This document shows positions 16,896-26,111 of a stretch of 64,000 bases of DNA, piece by piece; the first letter of the stretch is position 1, and each line of letters starts with the position of its first letter. Source of the DNA: JBGTFE01 sp049799955 (GTDB taxonomy: Bacteria > Acidobacteriota > Blastocatellia > Pyrinomonadales > Pyrinomonadaceae); contig JBARIW010000103.1 in assembly GCA_049799955.1 (NCBI GenBank), forward strand, positions 1 to 64,000, in the 5' to 3' direction. The position numbers and the translations under genes were made by a program. Below the pieces are notes generated by a model. It saw only the letters and a list, made by a program, of their open reading frames with translations, was not told the DNA's origin and did no database searches.

Positions 16896-18689
16896 CTAAG
16901 CAACTTTTTGCAGTGGAGCGTCAGCCGTTTTTATCGACTTTAATTTTACGGTGCCGATTCCGATTTGCCCGTCGGCGCAGGCTTGTACAAGCGCTTCGAC
17001 GACCTTGCCGTCATAACGCGTGCCGACAAAGCTTTTAATGCGGTCGAGCGCGTCGGGCAGTGTCATTCCTTTTGAATACGGTCGGTCAATCGTCATTGCA
17101 TCAAAGGTGTCGGCAACCGAGACGATTTTTGCCTGAAGCGGAATTTCATCGCCTTTTAAACCTTGCGGATAGCCTTCACCGTTGACCATTTCGTGATGCA
17201 TATACATTCCCGGCAAAAATTCTTTCATCGCCGGAATCTGCGACATAATTTTGAAACCCGCTTTCGGGTGAGTTTTCATAATCTCGTATTCTTCGTTGGT
17301 CAGCGCGGCGGGCTTTTTCAAAATCGAATCGTCAATCGCGATTTTGCCGACATCGTGAAGAAGCGCGCTGATGCGAAGCGTTTCGAGCTCTTCCGCGTCC
17401 ATGCCCATTCGCTGACCGATAGCGACCGAAACGCGGCAGACGCGTTCGGAATGACCGCGCGTGTAGCGGTCTTTGCCGTCAATCGCGGCGGCGAGCGCTT
17501 TGACTGTTCCTACAAAAAGCTCGCGGTTTTCTTCGGCGGCTTTGGCGAGCTTGGCTATATCTTCTTCCAGATTGTCGCTCATCAAATTGAAAGTTTCGCC
17601 CAGAGTGCCGATTTCGGTTATGCTTTTTGTCGCGACTCTGGTTGAAAAATCGCCTGCGGCGATGTTTTTTGCCGCCCCGACAAGCTTTAATAAAGGCGAG
17701 GTTAATTGTCTTGCCAGAAGACTTCCGACGACGAGCGCGAAAAATGCGAAGACAAGACTTATCAGCCACGTTTGTTTGCGCATTTCGCCAACCGATGCGA
17801 GCGCTTTGTTTTCGTCCTGCATCGCAATGACGCCGAGATTCAGCTCATTGTTAACGCTCGCGGTCGAATACGCGCCGAGCATTTCATACTTTACGCCTTT
17901 GTATTCAGCCGTAAACGGAACGAGCGCCGATTGAATCTGGCGATTTGCTTCCTTCCATTCCTGCACGATTTTAAGGTCGTTTAGCAATTTCTGATTTGTA
18001 GAAACGCTCACGTCAGGATACGCCACGGCGCGCCCTTCGTCGTCAACGACGAAAACAATCGGCAAACCGGCTTTCCAGAGCTCGTCTTCGCCGATTGAGC
18101 GCGTTTCGGAGATAATCAGCGAAATGTCCTTTAGCGAAACTATTCCGATAACGGCGGCTGAAATGTTGTTTTCGATAACCACCGGCGAAGCAAAAGTTAA
18201 AACAATATCGCCGCTTGAAGCAATTTTTTGCGGCTTGCCGATAACCGATTTTTTATTTTCAACCCGCGATAAAAGAGTGGTCGAAATACTTTCGACTTCA
18301 TCCTTTAAAATCGCTTCCGAACGAAAAACGGATAATGATTCGCCTTTTATCGGTTTGACGTAAAGGGCAATTAAATTCGGGTTTTCCTTTAACGTTATGC
18401 TGAGTTTTTGTTCGGTCTGAGGCGAAGATAAAATGGCAAAGTCGTTCGACAGTTCCAGCGCCTTCGCATAACTTCCGACTAAATCGGCGTAACGCTGACC
18501 GAACATTTCAATCTGGCTGGCTTTTTCCTGTACGAGCTGTGTTTGATAACGATTTTCTACCGAGCGAAGCTCTCTGCCGCTGCGGTCTGACAAAAACCAG
18601 CCTGTCAGGACAAGCGGGACAAGTCCGACCAGCAAAAGCGTAATCACGACAAAATAGATTAGACCGATTTTTTTTGAAGTTTGAGGCAT
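16896..18689 (-). CDS. Cache-HAMP-HD-GYP cyclic-di-GMP phosphodiesterase
   Basis: 597-residue membrane signalling protein. TM helix at about 12-34, extracellular Cache-like sensor domain (about 35-300), second TM near 305-325, HAMP segment (about 325-380, RQLTSPLLKLVGAAKNIAAG), then HD-GYP domain. Catalytic motifs: H445-D446 in LLHDVGKIA, HPKAG, MHHEMVNGEGYPQG with G506-Y507-P508. HD-GYP enzymes hydrolyse c-di-GMP to GMP; activity is supported by intact motifs. It lies between the FHA-PP2C gene and the zinc/membrane protein on one strand. The ligand of the sensor domain is unknown. Confidence 0.9.
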   Translation of the reverse strand: MPQTSKKIGLIYFVVITLLLVGLVPLVLTGWFLSDRSGRELRSVENRYQTQLVQEKASQIEMFGQRYADLVGSYAKALELSNDFAILSSPQTEQKLSITLKENPNLIALYVKPIKGESLSVFRSEAILKDEVESISTTLLSRVENKKSVIGKPQKIASSGDIVLTFASPVVIENNISAAVIGIVSLKDISLIISETRSIGEDELWKAGLPIVFVVDDEGRAVAYPDVSVSTNQKLLNDLKIVQEWKEANRQIQSALVPFTAEYKGVKYEMLGAYSTASVNNELNLGVIAMQDENKALASVGEMRKQTWLISLVFAFFALVVGSLLARQLTSPLLKLVGAAKNIAAGDFSTRVATKSITEIGTLGETFNLMSDNLEEDIAKLAKAAEENRELFVGTVKALAAAIDGKDRYTRGHSERVCRVSVAIGQRMGMDAEELETLRISALLHDVGKIAIDDSILKKPAALTNEEYEIMKTHPKAGFKIMSQIPAMKEFLPGMYMHHEMVNGEGYPQGLKGDEIPLQAKIVSVADTFDAMTIDRPYSKGMTLPDALDRIKSFVGTRYDGKVVEALVQACADGQIGIGTVKLKSIKTADAPLQKVA

Positions 18690-18697
18690 TCAGGTTT

Positions 18698-18723
18698 GAA
18701 GAGCGAAGAACTTCGCTCTTCTA
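18698..18723 (-). terminator. Hairpin between the PP2C and HD-GYP genes
   Basis: gaagagcgaag/cttcgctcttc forms an 11-bp near-perfect stem at 18699-18722, 9 bp before the HD-GYP start. It has only weak T tracts, so it could be an attenuator or part of the HD-GYP leader. Confidence 0.5.
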
Positions 18724-18780
18724 ATTTTAGAATAAATCAAACCAAAACGTCAACAAGTTTTAACAATTAACAAAAAGAAA

Positions 18781-18843
18781 AATGGTTTTGGTCTTTGGCT
18801 TTAGGTTTTTGCAAAAACCAAAGACCAAAAGCCAAAAACCATT
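18781..18843. repeat. Intergenic inverted repeat (word ggttttg/ccaaaag)
   Basis: Units ggttttg gtctttg gctttag gtttttg on the left pair with caaaaac caaagac caaaagc caaaaac on the right, giving arms of about 30 bp with a few mismatches. It ends 3 bp before the stop of the FHA-GAF-PP2C gene (18847) and probably terminates it. Confidence 0.85.
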
Positions 18844-18846
18844 TTT

Positions 18847-20502
18847 CTATTTTCTCTTGACGATAACCAGAGTTATATCATCATTTGCGGGCGCAGTTTG
18901 AGTGAAGGCTGAAAGCGCGGATTCGACTTTATCGCGCATACCGGCGGCGGAAGATTTGATATTTTTGCTGATGACCTGTGTGAGTCTTTCCATGCCGAAT
19001 TCGTCACCAGCCAGATTATTGGCTTCATTAACACCGTCCGAATATATGACTAACGTATCGCCGGAGTAAAGATTAACCGTTCCGACTTCATATTCGGCGC
19101 TCGGCAAAATTCCGAGCGGAAATCCGCCCGATTCCAACTGTTCGACTCTGCCGTCGGCGCGTCCCATTATCGGCGGATTATGCCCGGCGTTAATATATCT
19201 TAAAACTCCGTTTTGCGGGTCGAGTTCGGCGATAAAGAGCGTAACGAAACGGTTTGTCGGCGTATTGTCGGCGAGATACTGATTAACGGACGTTACGGTC
19301 TGATGCAGCGAAGTTTTCGCGGCGACCTGACCGTGAATCGCGGCGTGAAGACTCGACATCAAAAGCGCGGCGGCAGTTCCTTTGCCCGAAACATCGCCGA
19401 GCGCAATCATCATTTTTTTATCGTGCAGCGAGATAAAATCGTAATAATCGCCGCCGATTTCATAGCATGAAAACGAAATTCCCTGAAATTCGTAATCGTC
19501 CATCACGGGCGGCGCGGAAGGCTGAAATGTCTGCTGAATTTCGGTCGCAAGCTCAAGCTCGCGCTCCATTCTTTCGCGTTCAAAACGTTCTTCCAAAAGT
19601 CGGGCGTTTTCGACGCGAATCGAAGCGACCGAAGCAAGCGTCGTCAAAATATTCAGATGTTCTTCGCTGAAAGTCGCTTCGCTGGTCGGCGAATCGGCAT
19701 AAATAATGCCGAAAACTTCCGTTTCGCTGACGCTCAAAGGTACTGCCAGAACCGAGCGAATACCGAGCAGAGCCATCGTCTGGCTGGCATAACGCGGGTC
19801 GTGCTGGGCGTCGGCGGTCAAAACGGATTTGCCGTTTTTCATTACCTCTTCCATCACCGTGCTGCTGATTCGGACTTCTTCGATTCGCTCTTCCTTGCCG
19901 CGCTGGCGGGCGACGAGAATTTTCATTCCGCCTTCAGCCGTTTCGTCGCGCAGCATTACCACGACGCGTTCCGCCGGAACGGCTTCGAAAACGAGCGATG
20001 CGACCTGATTCAAAGTTTCATCCAGACCGCTTGAAGAAAGCAGCGCGACGCCGACCTTGCTGATTAAGCCGAGCAATTCTGTTCTGGAAGAAAACTGCGA
20101 TTCGAGAATTTCCGATGTCGGATTTTTCCTCTGCGCGAGCGCAATCGTCATTGCCGGGTCGAGCGTCTGCGTCGTATCGGTAATCAGAGTCGAATTTTTA
20201 TTTCTGAGCAAACGCTCGTCGTCAAAGACAATGACCGTTTCACCGATTTGAATCTCGCCGCCGGACATCAGCGGAATCGGCATCGAAACGAGCGAGCCGT
20301 TGTAGCGCGTTCCGTTTGCCGAGCCTAAATCCTGTAGCCAGTAAGAATCGCCTTCCTGACGAACTTCGGCGTGAAGCCTTGACGCAAAAGCATCGGGAAT
20401 ACAGATGTCGCTGCGCGCCGAGCGCCCGATGGTCGTCCGCAGGCGCGCGAGCGGAAAAGTATCGGTTGTGCGGTCTGAGTTTTTAAGAATTAATTGCGGC
20501 AT
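18847..20502 (-). CDS. FHA-GAF-PP2C (SpoIIE/RsbU-type) protein phosphatase
   Basis: 551 residues. N-terminal FHA domain (about 5-95) with the phosphothreonine-binding signature TIGRSARSDICI ... SRLHAE ... LQDLGSANGTRYN. GAF domain about 145-305. Linking helix rich in Glu/Arg (ERFERERMERELELATEIQ). C-terminal PP2C/SpoIIE domain (about 340-550) with metal-binding IGGDYYDF, LGDVSGKGTAAAL, INAGHNPP and SDGVNEA. Dephosphorylates phospho-Ser/Thr partners, often anti-sigma antagonists. The FHA domain suggests recruitment to a phosphorylated target of the neighbouring kinase. It follows the RDD gene by 17 bp. Confidence 0.93.
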   Translation of the reverse strand: MPQLILKNSDRTTDTFPLARLRTTIGRSARSDICIPDAFASRLHAEVRQEGDSYWLQDLGSANGTRYNGSLVSMPIPLMSGGEIQIGETVIVFDDERLLRNKNSTLITDTTQTLDPAMTIALAQRKNPTSEILESQFSSRTELLGLISKVGVALLSSSGLDETLNQVASLVFEAVPAERVVVMLRDETAEGGMKILVARQRGKEERIEEVRISSTVMEEVMKNGKSVLTADAQHDPRYASQTMALLGIRSVLAVPLSVSETEVFGIIYADSPTSEATFSEEHLNILTTLASVASIRVENARLLEERFERERMERELELATEIQQTFQPSAPPVMDDYEFQGISFSCYEIGGDYYDFISLHDKKMMIALGDVSGKGTAAALLMSSLHAAIHGQVAAKTSLHQTVTSVNQYLADNTPTNRFVTLFIAELDPQNGVLRYINAGHNPPIMGRADGRVEQLESGGFPLGILPSAEYEVGTVNLYSGDTLVIYSDGVNEANNLAGDEFGMERLTQVISKNIKSSAAGMRDKVESALSAFTQTAPANDDITLVIVKRK

Positions 20503-20519
20503 ACTTGACTGAATTTATT

Positions 20520-21047
20520 TTATGATTCGTTGTCTTTTCTGACAATTTGCTTTTGCCCGTAAATCACGACCGTTCCGGCAAGAAAATCGTGCAGGGCGCG
20601 ACCTTTTGAATTAATTACGGAAATAAAAAAACCTAGTCCGAATGTCAGAATCGTTAAAGGATAACCGATTAAATGCCGGATAAAAAGACTGCCCAGAGAA
20701 GGCGATTTCCCGTCTTTTTTAACTACTCTGAGTCCGGTCAGCATTTTACCGATGCTCTGCCCGACAAGCAGCGGCAGAATAACGAAATTCGTCAGCGCGA
20801 GCAGAACCATTATCAGCCAGCCGGCGTTAAATATTTCGTTATTCAGAATCTTTGACGGTTCGCGTCCCGTATATTTATAAATCAAAAGACTTATAATCGG
20901 GATTGCGACCAGAATTATATAGTCGATTAAAATTGCGCCGCAGCGCAGTAAAAATGGAGCTTTCAGGCGTTCCGCGTCGAAATTTACGACGATTTGTTCC
21001 GGTTTTATACTTCTGGTGGAAGTTTGTCTTACAACTTGCGCGCTCAT
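20520..21047 (-). CDS. RDD-family membrane protein
   Basis: 175 residues. The RDD signature is present: PFLLRCGAILIDYIILVAIP (Arg and Asp in the first membrane segment) and later GLRVVKKDGKSPSLGSLFIRHLIG and RALHDFLAGTVVI. Three to four membrane segments. RDD proteins are poorly characterised transport-like or accessory membrane proteins. It lies between the kinase and phosphatase genes with gaps of 29 and 17 bp, so it may be a membrane partner or target of that pair. Confidence 0.85.
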   Translation of the reverse strand: MSAQVVRQTSTRSIKPEQIVVNFDAERLKAPFLLRCGAILIDYIILVAIPIISLLIYKYTGREPSKILNNEIFNAGWLIMVLLALTNFVILPLLVGQSIGKMLTGLRVVKKDGKSPSLGSLFIRHLIGYPLTILTFGLGFFISVINSKGRALHDFLAGTVVIYGQKQIVRKDNES

Positions 21048-21076
21048 AAAATATCTAAAAAACTTTTCCTGAATCC

Positions 21077-23563
21077 TTACCCGATGACAAAATGCATCGT
21101 CGTATCGCCAATTTTGATTTTATCACCGCTCGTCAAAATATGCGGCTGATGCGGCAAAAGACGAATTGTATCGCTCACGGAAGGAAGCAGAATCGTTCCG
21201 TTCGAAGAACCTAAATCTTCGACCAGAAAATTGCTTCCGTCGCGCCAGATACGCGCGTGCCGGCGTGAAATTTTCGTCTGCGGGTCGAATTTCGATAAAT
21301 CGACTTCCGGGAAAATATTCGACATCGGGTCGCGTCTTCCGACGAGATTTTCGTCTTTTTCCAGATAGAAAGACGGAGATTCGAGGTCGTTTGTTCCCAT
21401 TAACATCAATTTTGCCGTCAAATTGTGTGGCGCCGCGTATTCGCCGCGATGAATGCCTTGCTGAGCAATCGGCTGTTTAGCACCGCAAAAAGCGCAAAAC
21501 ATATCGGTTGCGACTATTCTTTGACCGCAGAAGCCGCAAAAAACCGGCTGTTCGGACAACGCGACCGAAGCGGGAATTTCTTTAACGCCGAATGTAATCT
21601 TCCCGGCTTTTAGATTCTCCAGGTGCTCCTGTAAAGTGTTTCGCATTTCGCGGGCTGATTCAAAACGCTTGTCGGAATTATATTCGACCGAGCGCATCAA
21701 AATTCTTTCCATCTGGTCGGAAAGCTGCGAATTTATCTGGCGCGGACGCGGATTTTTTTGAAAATCGAAAATCAAAAGCGGATTGCTCTGCGGGTCAGCC
21801 CCTGTCAAAAGATGAAACATCGTCGAGCCCAAACTGTAAATATCCGAACGCGGCTCGACATTGCCGCTGAAAAGCTCAGGCGGCGCGTAACCCATCGTCC
21901 CGACCGCCGTTACGCCTTTTTCTTCCTTGTTAATCCAGCGCGCGATGCCGAAATCAATCAACATTATCCGACCGGAATTTCCGTCAATCATAATGTTTGC
22001 GGGCTTCAAATCGCGGTAAACAATCGGCGGCTGGTGATTATGCAGATATTCGAGCACGTCGGCAATCTGGATTGCCCAGTCAGTAACGTCTTTTTCTTCG
22101 ACTCGCCCCTGATGCGCGGAACGCAGGCGCGAAGCCAAATCGCCGCCCGAAATATATTTCATAACGAGATAAAACCGCTGTTCTTTGTCGTCGTAGAAAT
22201 AATCGAAAATCGTCGGGATTGCCGGATGTTCGAGCGAAGTCAAAAGTAAAGATTCGCGCTTAAAATCGTTGACGGCTTTTTCCTGCTGCGTTTCCTCGAT
22301 GTAGGACTGCACCATTTCCTTGACGGCTCGCAAAACGCCGCCGAGATTTTTGTCGCTCGCCAGGTAAACCGCGCCCATTCCGCCGCCGCCGATTTTTCGA
22401 ACGATTTCATAACGATTGTTCAAAACCGTTCCTTCTTCGAGCGGTTTTAATTTCGACTGGCTTTTGCCGTCCGTATCGCTGCCGCCGATATTTGGCGTGG
22501 TAAACGAACGACCTTCTTTTTGCTCAGACGATTGCTCCGATATTTCAGCCTTCTGCTCAGGCTTGGACACAATTTCGACGGATGTTTCTTCCACCGGCTC
22601 TTGTTTTTCTTCTTTCTGAACAATCTGAACCGAATCGAAAACCGATTCCGCGTGCGGTTTCTGCATCGGCTCTAAATCGAACGCAGGTTTGGCAATCGGT
22701 TCTTCCGCCACGTTTTCACTTTCGATTGGCGACTGATTCTCATCTTTTAATTCGGGGAAAAACTCTTCTTTCGAAAGGTTTGCCGGAGAAGCGAGTAATG
22801 TATCCGTATCGTCGGGATTAGGCTCATCTTCAACATTATCCGAAGAAGCTTCCTGTTCCTGAACCGTTTCAGCTTCAACAGTTTGCGAAACAAAATTCGA
22901 TGATTCGGAAGCCGGTTCTATATCCTTTGAATCGACAATCGGGCTTTCGGCTTCATCAAATCCGCCGCCTGCTTTTTCAGTTTCTTCTGAAGTTTCATCC
23001 GCCGAAACACTTTCTTCAATATTAGTCGCTTCATGCTCTTGCTGCGGCTCGAAGTTAAAGTCAGGCGCTTCGACGGGTGCAGACATTTCCGAGACAGGCT
23101 TTAAAATCTCGATGTTTTCAGGCAAAGGAATTTCCGAAGAATCGTTAGTATCCCGCGATTCTACCGCTTGAGAAACTTCCTCTTTATTGATTTCAGATGA
23201 AGCTTCACTTACATTTGATAACTTCTCTTCTTGTCCGGCAGCTTCGCTTTCAAAAACTTCTGATGGAATATCGACCGATTCGGTTTTCCAATCAGAATTT
23301 TCTTCAGTTGGAGGAGAAAAAGATTCCCCGGTTAAACTTTCGTCTTCTTTAGTTTCTGTTTCGGAAATATCGGCTTTACCCGTTTCGACAGGTTCGCTCA
23401 CAGCCGGAGACGCAAACGCTTCCGACTGATTTACGCTAATAGTTTTATCCATCGACACGTCAACTTCGCCGCCGATGGAAATCGGCTTCAAAGTGATACC
23501 GCAATAAGGGCAAAAAACATCAATTTCGGCGACCTGCGAGCCGCACTCGTGACAATAAGCCAT
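21077..23563 (-). CDS. Ser/Thr protein kinase with zinc ribbons and C-terminal FHA domain
   Basis: 828 residues. Order: zinc ribbon (CHEC ... CPYC, residues 4-20); a long acidic Ser/Glu-rich linker (about 30-375); Hanks-type kinase (about 385-650) with glycine loop IGGGGMGAVY (391-400), AVKEM lysine, catalytic D518 in VYRDLKPANIM and DFG; a second zinc ribbon (FCGFCG ... FCAFCG); a C-terminal FHA domain (VGRRDPMSN ... SRRHARI ... DLGSSNGT). The usual HRD histidine is Tyr, as in a number of bacterial kinases. No TM segment is obvious, so it is probably cytoplasmic. The FHA domain may bind its own phosphothreonines in the linker. Confidence 0.93.
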   Translation of the reverse strand: MAYCHECGSQVAEIDVFCPYCGITLKPISIGGEVDVSMDKTISVNQSEAFASPAVSEPVETGKADISETETKEDESLTGESFSPPTEENSDWKTESVDIPSEVFESEAAGQEEKLSNVSEASSEINKEEVSQAVESRDTNDSSEIPLPENIEILKPVSEMSAPVEAPDFNFEPQQEHEATNIEESVSADETSEETEKAGGGFDEAESPIVDSKDIEPASESSNFVSQTVEAETVQEQEASSDNVEDEPNPDDTDTLLASPANLSKEEFFPELKDENQSPIESENVAEEPIAKPAFDLEPMQKPHAESVFDSVQIVQKEEKQEPVEETSVEIVSKPEQKAEISEQSSEQKEGRSFTTPNIGGSDTDGKSQSKLKPLEEGTVLNNRYEIVRKIGGGGMGAVYLASDKNLGGVLRAVKEMVQSYIEETQQEKAVNDFKRESLLLTSLEHPAIPTIFDYFYDDKEQRFYLVMKYISGGDLASRLRSAHQGRVEEKDVTDWAIQIADVLEYLHNHQPPIVYRDLKPANIMIDGNSGRIMLIDFGIARWINKEEKGVTAVGTMGYAPPELFSGNVEPRSDIYSLGSTMFHLLTGADPQSNPLLIFDFQKNPRPRQINSQLSDQMERILMRSVEYNSDKRFESAREMRNTLQEHLENLKAGKITFGVKEIPASVALSEQPVFCGFCGQRIVATDMFCAFCGAKQPIAQQGIHRGEYAAPHNLTAKLMLMGTNDLESPSFYLEKDENLVGRRDPMSNIFPEVDLSKFDPQTKISRRHARIWRDGSNFLVEDLGSSNGTILLPSVSDTIRLLPHQPHILTSGDKIKIGDTTMHFVIG

Positions 23564-23604
23564 TTTTTTATAAGATTTTCCGGTCTGTTAAATTTAATTC
23601 TAAA

Positions 23605-24186
23605 CTAATCGTTAACATAAAATCGCAAAAAGGTTTTCCCGACGATAATCTCGTCGCCGTCATTTAAAATGTTCGGATTTCCGGGAATCAGACGCCTTCC
23701 GCGATTGACGAAAGTTCCGTTAGTCGAGCCTAAATCCTCGATAACATATCTGCCGCCTTCGCGACGAATCCGCGCGTGGCGGCGCGAAACTTTTGCTTCC
23801 TGGTCGTGCGCGTCCAAATCAACGTCGGGAAAAATTCCGTTGTCGGCGTCCCAGCGCCCGATGGTCGATTCTTCCGCCGAAAGCGCGAATTCCGTTCCGA
23901 CCGCGTCGCCGCGCTCGATAATCAGCGTCGCGTGAACGCCGCTCGCCGTTTGTTTTTCCTTATCAAAAGAGTTTTCTTCGGCTTTGAGTTCTTCGACAAC
24001 CGATGGAATTCCTATCGAGGTTACGTTTGCGCTTTGAAAAATCGGCGTTTCCGGTATAAGTTGCTGAAATTTCGGCGCGTCAGGCTGTGCGTTTCTGGTT
24101 TCAAACGAATTCAGCCCGGTTCCGCATTCGTCACAAAATTGTGAACCGTCAAGATTTTCCGTTCCGCACGCGTTGCACTTTATCAT
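23605..24186 (-). CDS. Zinc-ribbon FHA-domain protein
   Basis: 193 residues: an N-terminal zinc ribbon (CNACGTENLDGSQFCDECG, 4-22), a variable linker (about 25-80), and an FHA domain (about 88-190) with STIGRWDADNGIFPDVDLDAH, SRRHARIRREG and IEDLGSTNGTFVN. It is nearly a miniature of the ends of the kinase gene 41 bp downstream, so the two probably share ancestry by duplication and the small protein is a likely phospho-binding adaptor or substrate of the kinase. First gene of the minus-strand signalling block. Confidence 0.9.
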   Translation of the reverse strand: MIKCNACGTENLDGSQFCDECGTGLNSFETRNAQPDAPKFQQLIPETPIFQSANVTSIGIPSVVEELKAEENSFDKEKQTASGVHATLIIERGDAVGTEFALSAEESTIGRWDADNGIFPDVDLDAHDQEAKVSRRHARIRREGGRYVIEDLGSTNGTFVNRGRRLIPGNPNILNDGDEIIVGKTFLRFYVND

Positions 24187-24454
24187 CTTAATTTACTTTT
24201 ATGAATTTATGATTAGAATATTATAAAACAAAGCTATTTTACCCTGTAATCTTTTTTTCGCAAATCGTATAGTTAATGCTGAACTTTTTATTTTCGACGC
24301 GCGGAGGGAAATATTAACTTTTCAGCCTTGTAAAGCTTTTTTTGAAACTCTTTTGAAATTATTGTCGTAAAGTTTTCTTGACGCAGCCGGACAATTTGTT
24401 TTGCGCTAATTCAACTAGATTTGAATCCACTCTTTTACTTCGAGGAAAATATAA
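24187..24454. other. Divergent intergenic region (FHA gene / efflux genes)
   Basis: The 268 bp contain no convincing ORF. A TTGACG box at about 24378 could be a -35 for the efflux operon, but the -10 is unclear. The start at 24455 is preceded by cgaggaaa. No repeat element is present here, consistent with a true divergent promoter. Confidence 0.4.
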
Positions 24455-26104
24455 ATGGAAACCAGCTCTATTAATGAACCGGAACTCACGCAGAGTTCAA
24501 CGAGTTCGAGCAACAAAAAGAAAAGAATCAGCCGGAAAGGAAAAATCATCATCGGCTCGATTATCGGTGTTTTACTAATTATTATTATATTAGTCGGCGT
24601 TTTCGCAACGCGAAAAGACGTGCCGGAAGTTACAACCGTCAAAGTCGAAACCAAACGCGAATTGCGTTCGACCGTTACGGCTTCGGGCGAAATTCGACCG
24701 ATTCAGTTTATCAATCTGACCAGCGAAGTTCAGGGTCGAATCGAAGAAATCTACGTCAGCGAAGGTCAAACCGTTGAAAAAGGAGAGCAGCTCGTACGGC
24801 TCGACCCGACACAGCTTCAATCGAGTTCGGACGCGGCTCAGGCTTCTTATCTCGCTTCGCAAAACGATGTTCAGAGCAGCCGTTCGCAGGTAACGGCGGC
24901 GCAAAATCAGCTTTCTCAGGCGCAGCAGGGTTTGATTGCGACACAGGCTCAAGTCGATACGTCGATTCAGCAAGTCAATCAGGCGAGACAAAATGTTATC
25001 GCTTCGCAAACCGATGTCGATAGAGCGCAGGTTGATTTGAATACGGCAAATCGTGAATTAAAACGCACGACCGACCTTTTGGAATCGGGCGTTGTTTCGC
25101 GTCTCGAATACGATACGGCAAAAGACAGAGTCGAACAGGCGCAGGTCGCGCTTCGCAACGCGCAGGCTCGCCTTAACGTTCAAAAAGGCGCTGTTACGGT
25201 CGCGGAAAAACAGGTTAACGAGCAGCGCGCGAGATTAAATCAGCAGCAGGTTACAATCAGAGATGCCCGTCGCTCGGTCGATTCGGCGAATATCGGCGTC
25301 AACGCCAGCCAAAACCGCGCTAACCAGCAAATGGCGCTTCTTAGCGGTCAGAAAACTCTGCGCGACAAGACTTTGCAGCTTGCGCCGATTAACGGCGTAA
25401 TTGCCGACATTCCTTCGAAAGTCGGAACTTACGCGGTTGCAAACCTTTCTTCGACGCCGCTTTTGACCATTGCCGATATGTCGACGATTAATGTCGAGGT
25501 AAAGGTCGATGAAACCGAAATCGATAAAGTCGCGCTCGGACAGCCCGTAAAAGTTAAGGTTGACGCTTTCGGCGACAAGGAAATCACCGGCGAAGTTACG
25601 CAAAAAACTCCGCTCGCGGTCGGAAAATCTTCAACCACCGGCGGTTTGTCAACGCAGATTAACGTTCAGGAAGCCAAAGAATTCCGCGTCGTCATCCAAA
25701 TCAAGGACGCGCCGGACGATATTCGCAAAGGCTTGCGTCCTGGAATGAGCGCAACGGCTGTCATTACGACTAAAACGGTTGAAAATGTTTACACCGTTCC
25801 GCTTCAAGCCGTGATTGAGAAAAAACCCGAAGGCTCGCCGTCGCCGACGATTCAGGGCGATGTTCCGCAGCCGTCGGACAAGCCGAAAACAATCAAAGGC
25901 GTTTACGTTCTGGATGGAAACAAGACCAAATTTGTCGAAGTCGAAACCGGAATTACGGGCGAATCCGACATTCAAATCGTCAGCGGTCTTTCCGACGGAC
26001 AGGAAGTTATCACGGGTCCGAGCCGAATTTTGAACACCTTGAAAGAAGACACGGTCGTTAAAAAACAGGTGAAGAAAGAAGGCGAAGCGACTCCGAAATC
26101 ATAA
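24455..26104 (+). CDS. Efflux periplasmic adaptor (HlyD/MacA-like)
   Basis: 549-residue membrane-fusion protein. Cytoplasmic basic N-terminus (SNKKKRISRKGK), one TM (about 31-48), then barrel-sandwich/lipoyl strands (VTASGEIRPIQFINLTSEV), a long Gln/Ala-rich coiled-coil hairpin (about 120-300), a second lipoyl half (DKTLQLAPINGVIADI), a beta barrel, and a C-terminal extension with a Pro-rich segment. It would link an inner-membrane ABC transporter to an outer-membrane channel. Followed by the ABC ATPase after 7 bp, so one operon, but no permease is next to it. Confidence 0.9.
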   Translation: METSSINEPELTQSSTSSSNKKKRISRKGKIIIGSIIGVLLIIIILVGVFATRKDVPEVTTVKVETKRELRSTVTASGEIRPIQFINLTSEVQGRIEEIYVSEGQTVEKGEQLVRLDPTQLQSSSDAAQASYLASQNDVQSSRSQVTAAQNQLSQAQQGLIATQAQVDTSIQQVNQARQNVIASQTDVDRAQVDLNTANRELKRTTDLLESGVVSRLEYDTAKDRVEQAQVALRNAQARLNVQKGAVTVAEKQVNEQRARLNQQQVTIRDARRSVDSANIGVNASQNRANQQMALLSGQKTLRDKTLQLAPINGVIADIPSKVGTYAVANLSSTPLLTIADMSTINVEVKVDETEIDKVALGQPVKVKVDAFGDKEITGEVTQKTPLAVGKSSTTGGLSTQINVQEAKEFRVVIQIKDAPDDIRKGLRPGMSATAVITTKTVENVYTVPLQAVIEKKPEGSPSPTIQGDVPQPSDKPKTIKGVYVLDGNKTKFVEVETGITGESDIQIVSGLSDGQEVITGPSRILNTLKEDTVVKKQVKKEGEATPKS

Positions 26105-26111
26105 ACGACAG

